Of a DNA stretch of 64,000 bases, positions 25,907 to 34,244 are shown one piece after another. Each line of letters opens with the position of its first letter. Position 1 is the first letter of the stretch. Location of the stretch: positions 186,001-250,000 of the forward strand of contig CAZXJO010000001.1 of assembly GCA_964641155.1 (NCBI GenBank). Reading direction: 5' to 3'. The position numbers and the translations under genes were made by a program. The notes under the pieces are model-generated. The model worked only from the letters and a program-made list of their open reading frames with translations. It ran no database searches and was not told the origin of the DNA. The DNA is from DTCV01 sp964641155 (GTDB lineage Archaea; Thermoproteota; Thermoprotei_A; Sulfolobales; NBVN01).

Positions 25907-26224
25907 ATGACACGTAAGAAACTAGTGTTCAAGAGCAAATATTTGAAGGACATACTCTTCGGGAAGAAGGTCACGACGATAAGGCTTAGAAGTAACGTCA
26001 ATGTAGGTGATGTCGTTGAGATAATAGCAGGTAACTTGAGGGTCGGGACAGCTGTGGTGGAGACCATTAGGACCAAGAGATTGGATGAGCTGACGGATCA
26101 TGACGCTTTATACGACGGATATAGCAACAGGGAAGAACTAATCAAGGACCTGATTAAGATATACGGCAACAGGGTTAGAGGTAACGTCGAAGTTAAGATA
26201 ATTCGCTTCAGGTTGCTTACGTAG
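25907..26224 (+). CDS. ASCH-domain protein
   Basis: A 105-residue protein made of a single ASCH domain, a PUA-like beta barrel thought to bind RNA. The typical features are LVFKSKYLKDILFGKKVTTIR near the N-terminus (the lysine-threonine-x-arginine substrate loop), VGDVVEIIAG, and VETIRTKRLDEL. ASCH proteins include a cytidine-derivative amidohydrolase (YqfB) and RNA-binding coactivators; which applies here is unknown. ATG at 25907 lies about 28 bases after a TATTTAAAC element, consistent with a leaderless message. A TTG one codon earlier is possible. Confidence 0.78.
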   Translation: MTRKKLVFKSKYLKDILFGKKVTTIRLRSNVNVGDVVEIIAGNLRVGTAVVETIRTKRLDELTDHDALYDGYSNREELIKDLIKIYGNRVRGNVEVKIIRFRLLT

Positions 26225-26310
26225 AGCCTATCAGCCACAGCGTTTTTAAAGCCCACGGGGCTTACAGTATATATGCTTTCTTAATGTTTATTTTAATAGT
26301 GGTGTGGTGT

Positions 26311-27516
26311 GTGAGCGTGTCTGAAGATCGTGAGAGGAGATACCAAGACCTCCTTGATTACGTGAGGTACTTAGAGCAGAGGAATCAGGAGATGGAGGCT
26401 GAGATCTCCCTCTTAAGGAGGGAGATTAAGTACTACAAGCAGGAAATAGATAAGCTTATGGCGCCCCCGCTAATTGAGGGCATACTCCTAGAGGTGTTGG
26501 AGGGTGATAAGGCCGTCGTTAAGAGCACCACAGGCCCTAACTTAATAGTGAGTATCAGCGGTGGCGTCGATAGGGGGAAGTTACTTCCAGGCACCTATGT
26601 GGCATTGAATCAAAGAGGTTCAGCCATAGTTGATGTCCTCCCCAATAGAGAAGACCCGACCGTTAGAGCCATGGAGGTCATCGAAAGACCTAAAACTAGG
26701 TATGAGGACGTAGGGGGTCTGAGCAGACAAATACAGGAACTGAGGGAGGTTATCGAACTGCCCTTGAAGTACCCCCACATCATAAGGGAGCTGGGTATAG
26801 AGCCTCCTAAAGGAGTGCTGCTTTATGGGCCCCCCGGCTGCGGTAAGACGTTATTGGCTAAGGCAGTGGCTGGGGAATCAGAAGCGACTTTCATAAGATT
26901 GGTGGCTTCAGAATTAGCTCAGAAGTTCGTCGGGGAGGGGGCCCGGATGGTGAGGGAGTTGTTCGCCCTAGCTAGGCGCAAGGCACCCTCAATAGTTCTA
27001 ATAGATGAGATCGATGCTATAGCTGCTAAAAGACTTGACATAGGCACCAGCGGGGAGAGGGAAATACACAGAACCTTAACGCAATTACTTGCTGAGTTAG
27101 ACGGCTTCGACCCACTAGATAACGTTAAAGTCATAGCAACGACTAATAGGATAGACGTGCTTGACCCAGCCCTACTGAGGCCTGGTAGGTTCGACAGGAT
27201 CGTTGAGATCCCACTCCCAGACCTGAGGGGTAGACTGGAGATATTCAGAATACACATTAAGAAAATGAAGGTTAGCGGTGAAGTCGACGTCGACACCCTA
27301 GCTAGGATGTCTGAAGGAGCAACAGGTGCTGACATAAAGGCAATATGCACTGAGGCAGGCTTCACCGCATTGAGGTCAGGCAGAACCTACGTAACGTTTG
27401 ACGACTTCCTGAGCGCGATCAAGAAGGTGCTGAAGGAAAGGTTTAGACCGTATACTAACGAGGTCGAGTACGCCCCAGAGCTTAAGAGCGGTGAAGGAAA
27501 GCACTTGGTGATATGA
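26311..27516 (+). CDS. pan: Proteasome-activating nucleotidase PAN (AAA+ ATPase)
   Basis: About 401 residues. An N-terminal coiled coil (LLDYVRYLEQRNQEMEAEI) is followed by an OB domain (PPLIEGILLEVLEG) and the AAA+ module with YEDVGGL, Walker A GPPGCGKT, Walker B IVLIDEIDA and LLRPGRFDRIVEI. PAN unfolds proteins for the 20S proteasome. The frame is open to an ATG at 26284, but those nine codons are hydrophobic (FILIVVW), so GTG at 26311 is preferred. The C-terminus is KHLVI and lacks the hydrophobic-Tyr-X tail by which PAN usually opens the proteasome gate. The PUA and PAC2 genes follow with no gap. Confidence 0.92.
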   Translation: MSVSEDRERRYQDLLDYVRYLEQRNQEMEAEISLLRREIKYYKQEIDKLMAPPLIEGILLEVLEGDKAVVKSTTGPNLIVSISGGVDRGKLLPGTYVALNQRGSAIVDVLPNREDPTVRAMEVIERPKTRYEDVGGLSRQIQELREVIELPLKYPHIIRELGIEPPKGVLLYGPPGCGKTLLAKAVAGESEATFIRLVASELAQKFVGEGARMVRELFALARRKAPSIVLIDEIDAIAAKRLDIGTSGEREIHRTLTQLLAELDGFDPLDNVKVIATTNRIDVLDPALLRPGRFDRIVEIPLPDLRGRLEIFRIHIKKMKVSGEVDVDTLARMSEGATGADIKAICTEAGFTALRSGRTYVTFDDFLSAIKKVLKERFRPYTNEVEYAPELKSGEGKHLVI

Positions 27517-28005
27517 TTGTATTTGATTAGGGAAGCGTTGCGTGAGGAGGTCAGTGTTTTGAGGGCCGTCGCTGATTACCAGTTCGGGGTCCCAGTAGGC
27601 CAACGACTCATACCTGAGGACGCCTTACTGAAGATATCCAGAAATACTGGGAGGATTAGGGAGGTCCTAACCTCAAAGAAGGAGAGGATAGCCTCCGTAA
27701 TGGCCTCCACCTTCACCTTCAACTTATCACTCTACGGTGGTTCAATACTCCATAAATCAACTGATGGCTTAAGGGTTGTAGTGGTTAACGATGTCGTCAA
27801 ATATGTCATAGCTGGGGGTTCCCTATTCTCAAGGCACGTACTAGGCGTTGATGAGAGGTTAAGGGCAGGTGATGAGGCTCTAGTCGTGGATGAAGATGAT
27901 AACCTACTATGCGTCGGTAGGTTAGCGCTCTCACCTCCTGAGGTGATGTTCTTCACCAGAGGTGTGGCTGTGAAATTGAGGGAGTGTGTGGTGTCAGCGG
28001 AGTGA
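27517..28005 (+). CDS. PUA-domain protein related to the C-terminal part of archaeal tRNA-guanine transglycosylase
   Basis: A 162-residue protein. Residues 1-75 (LRAVADYQFG, LIPEDALLKISRNTGRIREV) match the C2 domain and residues 80-160 (LRVVVVNDVVKYVIAGGSLF, then GDEALVVDED and LCVGRLALSPPEV) match the PUA domain of the archaeosine transglycosylase family, without any catalytic domain. It should bind structured RNA, perhaps the tRNA acceptor end. A TTG start abuts the pan stop codon, and the end overlaps the PAC2 gene (GTGA), so all three are translationally coupled. Why an RNA-binding protein sits inside a proteasome operon is not clear. Confidence 0.78.
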   Translation: MYLIREALREEVSVLRAVADYQFGVPVGQRLIPEDALLKISRNTGRIREVLTSKKERIASVMASTFTFNLSLYGGSILHKSTDGLRVVVVNDVVKYVIAGGSLFSRHVLGVDERLRAGDEALVVDEDDNLLCVGRLALSPPEVMFFTRGVAVKLRECVVSAE

Positions 28006-28733
28006 GCGTTGAAGTAGTTGTAGATGAGAAGTACGTTGAGAAGCTGAAGTCTAGGAGTGATTGGGTGGCGGTCACAGGATTCCCCGGCTTCGGCTACGTA
28101 GGCACAATAGCTACTAGGTATATGGTCACTCAGCTGGGTGCTGAGAAAGTAGGTAACATCATCAGCAGGTATATGCCTGACTTCATAGCCCTCGATGATT
28201 ACGGTATCCTAACACCTTACGAGGTGTTCATGTCCTACAACCACGGACTAATAATCTTAGTTAATAATGCGACGCCTGCACCGGTTGAGAGGGTAGCTTT
28301 TGCCAGGACATTCATTAGGTGGGCTAAATCCTTAGGCGTTAAGGAATTCATACTTGTTGGGGGCCTCAACAGTAAGTTCAGAGAGGGCGATGAAAGGCTT
28401 AGATGGCTTAAAACCTCGGTAAGCAGTAGGGAATTACCTGAGCCTAAGTTCCATAAAGGGCTCTATGTTGTGGGCCCCCTAGCAGTCCTGTTCCTAACCC
28501 TGGAGATTGAAAAGGTACCTACTGTTATGATACTGCCTTACACGGAACCGGATAAGTTCGACCCGAAAGCTGCTGCAGTCTTCATAGAGAAGGTAAATGA
28601 GTTACTAAACCTGAACATAAGCACCCAAGGCCTCATGGAGTACTCAAGGATTGTTGAGGAGGCTGAGACGTTGCTGTCCGAAAGTTTAAGGAATGCTAAG
28701 GTAGAGGACAGAAGACCTAAACCATACATTTAA
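28002..28733 (+). CDS. PAC2-family proteasome assembly chaperone homologue
   Basis: About 243 residues. The PAC2 fold signature is WVAVTGFPGFGYVGTIATRYM near the start, then IILVNNATPAP, VKEFILVGGLNS, GLYVVGPLAVLF and a C-terminal helical region. Archaeal PbaA/PbaB proteins of this family assist 20S proteasome assembly or bind its alpha ring through a C-terminal tail. Here the protein ends in RPKPYI, a Pro-Tyr-X tail that resembles the hydrophobic-Tyr-X docking motif missing from PAN. The GTG at 28002 overlaps the stop of the PUA gene, in a pan-PUA-PAC2 operon. Confidence 0.83.
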   Translation: MSVEVVVDEKYVEKLKSRSDWVAVTGFPGFGYVGTIATRYMVTQLGAEKVGNIISRYMPDFIALDDYGILTPYEVFMSYNHGLIILVNNATPAPVERVAFARTFIRWAKSLGVKEFILVGGLNSKFREGDERLRWLKTSVSSRELPEPKFHKGLYVVGPLAVLFLTLEIEKVPTVMILPYTEPDKFDPKAAAVFIEKVNELLNLNISTQGLMEYSRIVEEAETLLSESLRNAKVEDRRPKPYI

Positions 28734-28737
28734 GTAA

Positions 28738-29040
28738 TTATCTACTCAGACTTCTTAACTCCTTAACCTTACTCGATAAGGTTTTAAGCAATGCGAGCTT
28801 ACTCACATCCCCTGCGACATGGACAAGAACCCTACCACTGCCCAGATACCAAGTCCTAGGGTACTTCGCTTCCTTATCAGCTACGCACTCAAGTTTTAAT
28901 TCCTTACAAGCATTAATTAATTCATCCAGGGTTGGTTTGGCTACCGAGTGGTTCTTAGGAAGTTTGCGACCTAACCTCCTGGGGAGGCCTGAGTCTAAGT
29001 ACTGAGGCCATACAACTACGGGTTTCTTACCATCACCCAT
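28738..29040 (-). CDS. srp19: Signal recognition particle protein SRP19
   Basis: A 100-residue protein of usual archaeal SRP19 length. The motif VVVWPQYLDSGLPRRLGRKLPK is diagnostic (WPxY, then a basic RRxGRKxPK that contacts 7S RNA), with the strand YPRTWYLGSGRVLV. It binds helices 6 and 8 of 7S RNA and prepares the particle for SRP54. It lies five bases after the S8e gene on the same strand and is probably cotranscribed. The 7S RNA gene itself is not in this window. Confidence 0.94.
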   Translation of the reverse strand: MGDGKKPVVVWPQYLDSGLPRRLGRKLPKNHSVAKPTLDELINACKELKLECVADKEAKYPRTWYLGSGRVLVHVAGDVSKLALLKTLSSKVKELRSLSR

Positions 29041-29045
29041 TGAAT

Positions 29046-29432
29046 TTACCCTAATAACACCGCGTTCACGACCCCTTCCTGTCCGGGGCGTGATGTGACC
29101 CTAGCCTTCCCTAACTCGGTCTCAATCACGGTTCCCTTAGTTATTATACCTCTCTGAGAGTACTCCCTGTTCGCAGGTGTTTCTAGTATTTTGAGGACCT
29201 TACATTTCTTCGATTTCCCCGTCTTGGGATCGATAACGTTGACGTATAGACACTTCTTAACCCTCAACTTTACGTTACCGCCTCTGACCCTCTCACGTAT
29301 TATGACGTGCTCCTCCTTACTTAAGGCCGTATGCGTTGGGTAACTACCTACTTCGTACTTTCTATTACTTCTGTGCGGCCTTTTCCTACCGCCCGAGACC
29401 TTCCTAAAATCGTTACCTTGGTAAACACCCAT
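29046..29432 (-). CDS. rps8e: Small-subunit ribosomal protein S8e
   Basis: A 128-residue basic protein. The opening YQGNDFRKVSGGRKRPH and the central RVRGGNVKLRVKK are characteristic of archaeal and eukaryotic S8e, ending with ITKGTVIETELG and ARVTSRPGQEGVVNAVLL. It binds 16S rRNA in the small subunit. Divergent from the cis-prenyltransferase gene, with the shared 75-base gap holding A/T-rich promoter elements; SRP19 follows immediately. Confidence 0.96.
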   Translation of the reverse strand: MGVYQGNDFRKVSGGRKRPHRSNRKYEVGSYPTHTALSKEEHVIIRERVRGGNVKLRVKKCLYVNVIDPKTGKSKKCKVLKILETPANREYSQRGIITKGTVIETELGKARVTSRPGQEGVVNAVLLG

Positions 29433-29506
29433 TACCCTTACCTTACATTTATGTATGAGGGAACTACTTAAAAAGTTTTAACCAGAGTTATTAATGGAGA
29501 AGTTAA

Positions 29507-30331
29507 TTGCTGCCCAAGAGCGTTGCGCGGAGGTTAAGCAAGTACTTAAGCATTGCCTTGAAGCCCGTCTATAAAGTCTACGAGAAGTGGTTATGGTTCC
29601 AGATAAGTGGGGGCCCAATACCGAAACACGTAGCTATCATACCTGACGGTAACAGGAGGTGGGCTAGGGAGTTAGGTATGCCCGTCACATGCGGCCACGA
29701 TGTGGGGTACGCTAAACTTAAGGAACTGCTTGATTGGTTATGGGAGTTAGGTGTTAGGGTCGTCACCATCTACGCGATGTCGTATGAGAACTGCATACAT
29801 AGGTCTGAGGATGAGAGGAAGCACTTATTCAGCTTGATAGAGCAGGCATTTACGGACTTAATGAGTAAGAGTAACGTTCTCCATGATGAGAGAATAAAGG
29901 TGAGGGTGTTCGGTAGGTTGGATATGGTGCCTGCAGAACTTGTTGAGAAAGTACGTCAGGTGGAGGAATTGACTAAGAACTACGACGGGAGATGCATTAA
30001 CATCGCCCTATGCTACGGTGGTCGCCAAGAAATAGTGGATGCTGTGCAGAGAATAGTTAGCGATGTGGTAAGCGGGCGTATAAGCATCGACATGCTTAAC
30101 GAAGGCCTCTTCAGGAAGTACCTGTACACGTCACATCTTAGCAATTCCTTAGACGAACCTGACTTAGTTATGAGGACTTCGGGTGAGTTGAGGCTGAGCA
30201 ACTTCCTACTGTGGCAGATAGCGTACAGCGAGCTGTACTTCTGCGACGTCTTCTGGCCGGAGTTAAGGAAGATCGATTTGTGGAGAGCCATAAGGTCCTA
30301 TCAGATGAGGGAGAGGAGGTTTGGTAAATAA
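29507..30331 (+). CDS. uppS: Cis-prenyltransferase (polyprenyl diphosphate synthase)
   Basis: A 274-residue enzyme that adds isoprene units in cis to make long polyprenyl diphosphates, the membrane carriers of sugars for N-glycosylation. Signatures are HVAIIPDGNRRWARELG (diphosphate-binding Asp and Arg), GHDVGYAKL, VTIYAMSYENCIHRSEDER, LCYGGRQEIVDAV, and the C-terminal EPDLVMRTSGELRLSNFLLW with ELYFCDVFWPE. Start is TTG at 29507, preceded by GGAGAAG. With glmM in this window it fits a surface-glycan route. A DUF373 gene converges on it from the other strand. Confidence 0.94.
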   Translation: MLPKSVARRLSKYLSIALKPVYKVYEKWLWFQISGGPIPKHVAIIPDGNRRWARELGMPVTCGHDVGYAKLKELLDWLWELGVRVVTIYAMSYENCIHRSEDERKHLFSLIEQAFTDLMSKSNVLHDERIKVRVFGRLDMVPAELVEKVRQVEELTKNYDGRCINIALCYGGRQEIVDAVQRIVSDVVSGRISIDMLNEGLFRKYLYTSHLSNSLDEPDLVMRTSGELRLSNFLLWQIAYSELYFCDVFWPELRKIDLWRAIRSYQMRERRFGK

Positions 30332-30334
30332 TTC

Positions 30335-31417
30335 CTAAACAAACTTCTTCTCAATTATGTAAAGGACCGCGCTCACACTCATCACAACTATGATGTACGT
30401 GAACAGCGTGCTAGCGATCTTATATTCACTTAGAACAATCATTATCTGCTGAACATCTGTTGGCTGCAACGCCTCCAGGATACCTAGAATGTTTGTTAGG
30501 AACTGATAGAATATTAAGAGCACTACCAAAGCTATCAGATCCCTCCAAATCTTGATACTCCTTCTAAGCACTCTTAACGTAAGCCTGCCAACTATCAGTG
30601 GGATTAAAGAAAGGAGGAAGAAGGGAAGTGTATTACTGACGTACAAAATTGCTGACCCCACGTCGTAGCTGTAGTTTCGGGATGCTAAAGATATGTAGAA
30701 TATCACCCCGGTCATAGCGACCGATATTGATGTGAGGATCAACGAAATCCTGGTGATCGGGGACATACGCCACCACTTACTGACAGACTCATCAAGTCCG
30801 AAGCCCTTGAATATGAGTAGTGCCGCTATGAGCAAGGATATTACAGGGGATGCGTAAGCAACTAAGTTAAGCATTAGGAAGATCGAGTATATGAGGAGCA
30901 GTATGCCTGGAAATCCTAGGAAGAACTTAGAGAATCTGCGTTCCTCCAACGCCTTCCTTAAATACCTCCCTAGGAGGACGTAGGTTTCCTCAACACCTCT
31001 TAACTGTTCGACAATAACCCTCTCAACACCTACTACATTAGCCTTGGACTGTATTATTGGCAAGACCCTCTCATCTTCGACGCTGTCAACGACCACTATG
31101 ACCTCACTAACGTTAGTAGATCCTAACACGTTGTCTAGTTCCCCACTTATCTTTATGCCCGCCCTGGATGAGGAGCTCTCATCACCCGCTACCAACGCAA
31201 CCTCAACTGAGGAGTTCCCGGACTTACTCAACTCTTTGTAGAGCTTCAAAGCGGTGAAAATGACGTTTATGTCCGAGTCCTGGGGTGAGTTAAGCGCGTA
31301 CTCGTTAGCTACTTTAAGTACGTTCTCGTACCCCAAAACAGGTGTTTCAACACCTAACTTACCTACATCGTTGTCGAAGTCTATGGCTATTACTGCTATC
31401 TTCCTAGAACTACTCAT
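30335..31417 (-). CDS. DUF373 multi-pass membrane protein
   Basis: A 360-residue protein. A soluble N-terminal region (about residues 1-160) begins AVIAIDFDNDVGKLGVETP and contains VEVALVAGDESSSSRAG, the conserved part of the archaeal DUF373 family. It is followed by about six to seven hydrophobic segments (for example LLLIYSIFLMLNLVAY and ALVVLLIFYQFLT). The N-terminal Asp-rich motif suggests nucleotide or metal binding; the function of the family is unknown. It overlaps the coiled-coil gene upstream by eight bases, so it belongs to that minus-strand unit. Confidence 0.85.
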   Translation of the reverse strand: MSSSRKIAVIAIDFDNDVGKLGVETPVLGYENVLKVANEYALNSPQDSDINVIFTALKLYKELSKSGNSSVEVALVAGDESSSSRAGIKISGELDNVLGSTNVSEVIVVVDSVEDERVLPIIQSKANVVGVERVIVEQLRGVEETYVLLGRYLRKALEERRFSKFFLGFPGILLLIYSIFLMLNLVAYASPVISLLIAALLIFKGFGLDESVSKWWRMSPITRISLILTSISVAMTGVIFYISLASRNYSYDVGSAILYVSNTLPFFLLSLIPLIVGRLTLRVLRRSIKIWRDLIALVVLLIFYQFLTNILGILEALQPTDVQQIMIVLSEYKIASTLFTYIIVVMSVSAVLYIIEKKFV

Positions 31418-32273
31418 GGTATTCTCCGTAGATTATCTTGAGGTCTTCTAAAGTGAGTCTCTCCCCCCTCCTCTTCTTCTCTTCAATTAACTTCTTCTTC
31501 TCCTCAACTATTTTCTCTTCAGCCTGCTTAGCCCTAGCCACCCTGATCTCCTTCAACCTCTGACTCAGTAATGCGTACCTTTCCCTTAGTTCGTTGATCT
31601 TTGATGACGTGTTTATCAGGTCTTGAACCAGCTTCTGAATCTCAGCGTTTATCTCATCAAGTTTGCGCTTAATCTCCTCCCTACTCTTGTTTATATTACG
31701 TATTTCCTCCTTACGTGAGTTTATTTCCGAGGTGAGTTTGTCAACAGCGTCATTCAATTCGTTCAACTCGTACGTAAGCGATGAGATACGGGCCCTAAGG
31801 TCCAATAACTCACCGCTTAACTTTTTGGCCTCCAATGCCTTATTTAAAGCCCCCTCTAACCTGCTTATCTCCCTAATAATCCTATTCTCCTCCTGGAGCG
31901 GTAAGGACTCCGTTATAATCCTCCACTCCATAGCGTCTATCTTCTTCCTTAAAGAGGTGATAGGGACCTTAGTGAAGGAGCTCACTTCGTCGAATTCTTT
32001 CTTCTTGTCGAAGAATTCTTTCTTCACATCCCTTAACTTACTGATTAACTCCCTTCTCTTAATTATTATTTCCTTCCTCTTGGCATCTAAGTCGTTTAAC
32101 TCCTTTCTAATCTCCTCAACCCTGTCCCTATACGTCTTAATGGTTTCTAGGTACCTCGCCCTCAGACTCTTTAACTCCTTTATCCTCTGCCTAGTGCTTA
32201 GCTTAAGCTCCTCTAAACTCTTTATGTTTTCCCTCAACTCGCTGACTTGCCTGATTAGTTCTTCCTCAGCCAT
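31410..32273 (-). CDS. Long coiled-coil protein (COG1340-like)
   Basis: A 287-residue, highly charged protein predicted to be coiled coil over nearly its full length (heptad-like runs such as IKSLEELKLSTRQRIKELKS and EEIRNINKSREEIKRKLDE). The end carries a basic region and KKRRGERLTLEDLKIIYGE, a conserved tail of this archaeal coiled-coil family. No enzymatic motif is present. It sits between the ACD-beta and DUF373 genes with near-zero spacing. It may be a structural or scaffold protein; function unknown. Confidence 0.75.
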   Translation of the reverse strand: MAEEELIRQVSELRENIKSLEELKLSTRQRIKELKSLRARYLETIKTYRDRVEEIRKELNDLDAKRKEIIIKRRELISKLRDVKKEFFDKKKEFDEVSSFTKVPITSLRKKIDAMEWRIITESLPLQEENRIIREISRLEGALNKALEAKKLSGELLDLRARISSLTYELNELNDAVDKLTSEINSRKEEIRNINKSREEIKRKLDEINAEIQKLVQDLINTSSKINELRERYALLSQRLKEIRVARAKQAEEKIVEEKKKLIEEKKRRGERLTLEDLKIIYGEYHE

Positions 32274-32281
32274 GAGGACTG

Positions 32282-32989
32282 CTACCCTAGAATTATCCTA
32301 GCGTCAGCTATTTTAGCTCCTTTACCAACCTCGTAAAGCATTATGGGGTTGAGGTCTACGTCCTTGACTTCGCTGACGCTTTCAACGAATTTAGACAGTT
32401 TAAGCAGTATGTCGGTTAACGCCGCCTTATCCCTAGGCGGCTGCCCCCTATAACCTTCGAGTAATTTAGCTGACTTGATCTCACCAATCATTGTCTCAGC
32501 GTCGTATCTGGTTAGGGGTACTATGCGGAAGCTCACATCCCTTAAAACCTCGACGAAGATTCCGCCCAACCCGAAAAGTATTAATGGACCGAACGTCGGG
32601 TCCCTAGTCGAACCAACTATTACCTCCAACCCGTTAGGGACCATTTCCTGAACTAAGATCCCGTAAACCCTAGCGTTGGGGGCCTTCTCACCTACGTTTT
32701 TAAAGATCCTGTTGAACGCGTCCCTAACCTCCGACTGGTTATTTAACCCCACAACAACTCCGCCCACGTCCGACTTATGCACTATGTCCGGGCTCACAAC
32801 CTTAAGTACTACCGGGTACCCTATTTCCTCAGATATCTGCACTGCTTCTTCTGAGTTCCTAGCTAATCCGGCTTTAGGTACTGGGAGACCGTAAGCTCTG
32901 AGGGCCTCATAGGCTTCATGCTCGAGTAATTTAAACCTCCCTTCCTCCTTGGCGTTATTGATTATCCTCGCAACAATGTCCGAATCCAT
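32282..32989 (-). CDS. acdB: ADP-forming acyl-CoA synthetase, beta subunit (ATP-grasp)
   Basis: A 235-residue protein that fits the separate beta subunit of archaeal ACD. It opens with the helix EAYEALRAYGLPVPKAG, followed by ATP-grasp elements: GYPVVLKVVSPDIVHKSDVGG (the catalytic His region) and VVVGLNN, then VQEMVPNGLEVIVGS, GPLILFGLGGIFVEV and VKDVDLNPIML. The enzyme converts acyl-CoA, ADP and phosphate to acid, CoA and ATP, the energy-yielding step after pyruvate or aldehyde oxidation. The alpha subunit is not in this window. PorCDAB and aldehyde oxidoreductase elsewhere in the window would supply its pathway. Confidence 0.9.
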   Translation of the reverse strand: MDSDIVARIINNAKEEGRFKLLEHEAYEALRAYGLPVPKAGLARNSEEAVQISEEIGYPVVLKVVSPDIVHKSDVGGVVVGLNNQSEVRDAFNRIFKNVGEKAPNARVYGILVQEMVPNGLEVIVGSTRDPTFGPLILFGLGGIFVEVLRDVSFRIVPLTRYDAETMIGEIKSAKLLEGYRGQPPRDKAALTDILLKLSKFVESVSEVKDVDLNPIMLYEVGKGAKIADARIILG

Positions 32990-33047
32990 TACAACACACC
33001 ATTACAAAACTCGCCGTAAAGTATTTAAACATTATATCAGCCACGTC

Positions 33048-33893
33048 CTACGAAACTATCTGGAATAGTGAGATCTTGGTAAGTATGAGCGAGTGAGCCC
33101 TTCCCGTATCTAAGTCGGACTCACCGACTATACCGTACGCCTTAACCAGGTCTTTTAACCCTTCCACTTCAAACATCTTAAAAAGCTCCGAAGGGTTTAC
33201 CTCAACACCCATGAGTGGTGAATATCGCTCAGACCCTCCTACCCTCCTACACACCCTTATGACGTAGTACTTGCTTGAACGTACGTCTTTGATCATGTTA
33301 ACGACGTCACTTATCTGCCTATTCGAGAAGAGCCTCAGCAAGAACTCAATATGGGGTTTCCTACTTATGTTCCTACCTTCCTCAATAGCTTTGAAGGTGA
33401 GTAACGATGCCAATAGGATTTGCTTATCAGATAGTACGAGTGTGGATGGGAGTACCTGCGTAATGCAGCCTTCGACCTGAACCTCATCAATCTCATTTAT
33501 AAGTTTTAAGGCCTCGTCGCGGCGTATCTCAGAAACAGCTAACTCAATCCTACTTAGATCCGCACATAGCTTACCCCATACTTCATCAACATTAGCTGCG
33601 TTCGAGCCTCCGTGACTTATGGGTATGAAAGTGAGTTTGTCCCCTTCACTAACCTCGTAGTCGTAGCCGCCGACCAGCATGAAGTCAACATCGTTTACGA
33701 AGACCATGTACGAGGTGTTTAAGGTACCGTCACTATTTATGGCTGAGGACAGCTTAGGGTATGTCGCAAGCAAGTACTTAAGTAAGTCCCTCAAGCTCCG
33801 GATGTTTGGATCATCTAAACTTACCTCAACCCTGCTGTGACCTAGTTCACGACGTAGAACTCCCAGAAGCTCAATTACTATCTTCAAAATCAC
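33048..33893 (-). CDS. Fusion of a Urm1-like ubiquitin-like domain with KEOPS subunit Cgi121
   Basis: A single uninterrupted 281-residue frame. Residues 1-96 are a beta-grasp domain: IELLGVLRREL, LRDLLKYLLATYP, VFVNDVDFMLVGGYDYEV, and GDKLTFIPISHGG, ending in the HGG typical of Urm1. Residues about 100-281 match Cgi121: VLSDKQILLASLLTFKAIEEG, RNISRKPHIEFLLRLFSNRQI. Cgi121 brings tRNA to the KEOPS complex that makes t6A37, whereas Urm1 is the sulfur carrier for 2-thiolation of U34. The start overlaps the end of the S17e gene by four bases (ATGA). The di-glycine at 95-96 is internal, followed by Ser, so processing would be needed for carrier function. Confidence 0.78.
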   Translation of the reverse strand: MILKIVIELLGVLRRELGHSRVEVSLDDPNIRSLRDLLKYLLATYPKLSSAINSDGTLNTSYMVFVNDVDFMLVGGYDYEVSEGDKLTFIPISHGGSNAANVDEVWGKLCADLSRIELAVSEIRRDEALKLINEIDEVQVEGCITQVLPSTLVLSDKQILLASLLTFKAIEEGRNISRKPHIEFLLRLFSNRQISDVVNMIKDVRSSKYYVIRVCRRVGGSERYSPLMGVEVNPSELFKMFEVEGLKDLVKAYGIVGESDLDTGRAHSLILTKISLFQIVS

Positions 33894-34123
33894 TGACCCT
33901 GGGCTTCGGAAGTAGTGCTTAACTTCATCCTAGCTAGGCGTGTCAAATAACCCGCGATCTGATTCTTCATCCTCTTAGACTTCACGTATACGTTACTCCT
34001 CACCAACTCCTTATTTGAATTGAAGTCTACGCTTACCTTATCGGGAAACATCTCCAACAGCTTCCTAGCTATTCTTTTAACTGACGACGTCCTTACCTTA
34101 CCCAACGTTGGCCCCTGAGACAA
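33890..34123 (-). CDS. rps17e: Small-subunit ribosomal protein S17e
   Basis: A 77-residue basic protein. The core LGKVRTSSVKRIARKLLEMFP and IAGYLTRLARMKL is the archaeal S17e signature, with the usual VDFNSNKELV in between. It binds the small ribosomal subunit. It overlaps the Urm1-Cgi121 gene by four bases, so translation is coupled. It is divergent from the thermosome gene, whose TATA box lies in the 121-base gap. Confidence 0.93.
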   Translation of the reverse strand: MSQGPTLGKVRTSSVKRIARKLLEMFPDKVSVDFNSNKELVRSNVYVKSKRMKNQIAGYLTRLARMKLSTTSEAQGQ

Positions 34124-34200
34124 GAGTTTAATATACGGTCTTAAATATGTTAATTAACCTCGTTAGGGCGATTTAGGAGTTCAGTGATGTTATTCATTAA

Positions 34201-34210
34201 AGCTTATATA
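34201..34210 (+). promoter_or_regulatory. Promoter (BRE plus TATA) of the thermosome gene
   Basis: AAAGCTTATATAG: a purine-rich BRE directly followed by TTATATA, about 40 bases before the ATG at 34245. A start near 34232 leaves a 12-base leader. It is one of the clearest promoters in the window. Confidence 0.6.
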
Positions 34211-34244
34211 GAAGTCACTGAAATAGAATTCAAGGGATTAGAGT

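Noticed and set aside
31663..32301. Plus-strand frame of 212 codons
   Set aside because: Complement of the coiled-coil gene; Leu/Ser-rich product is the expected mirror of Glu/Lys-rich coding sequence.
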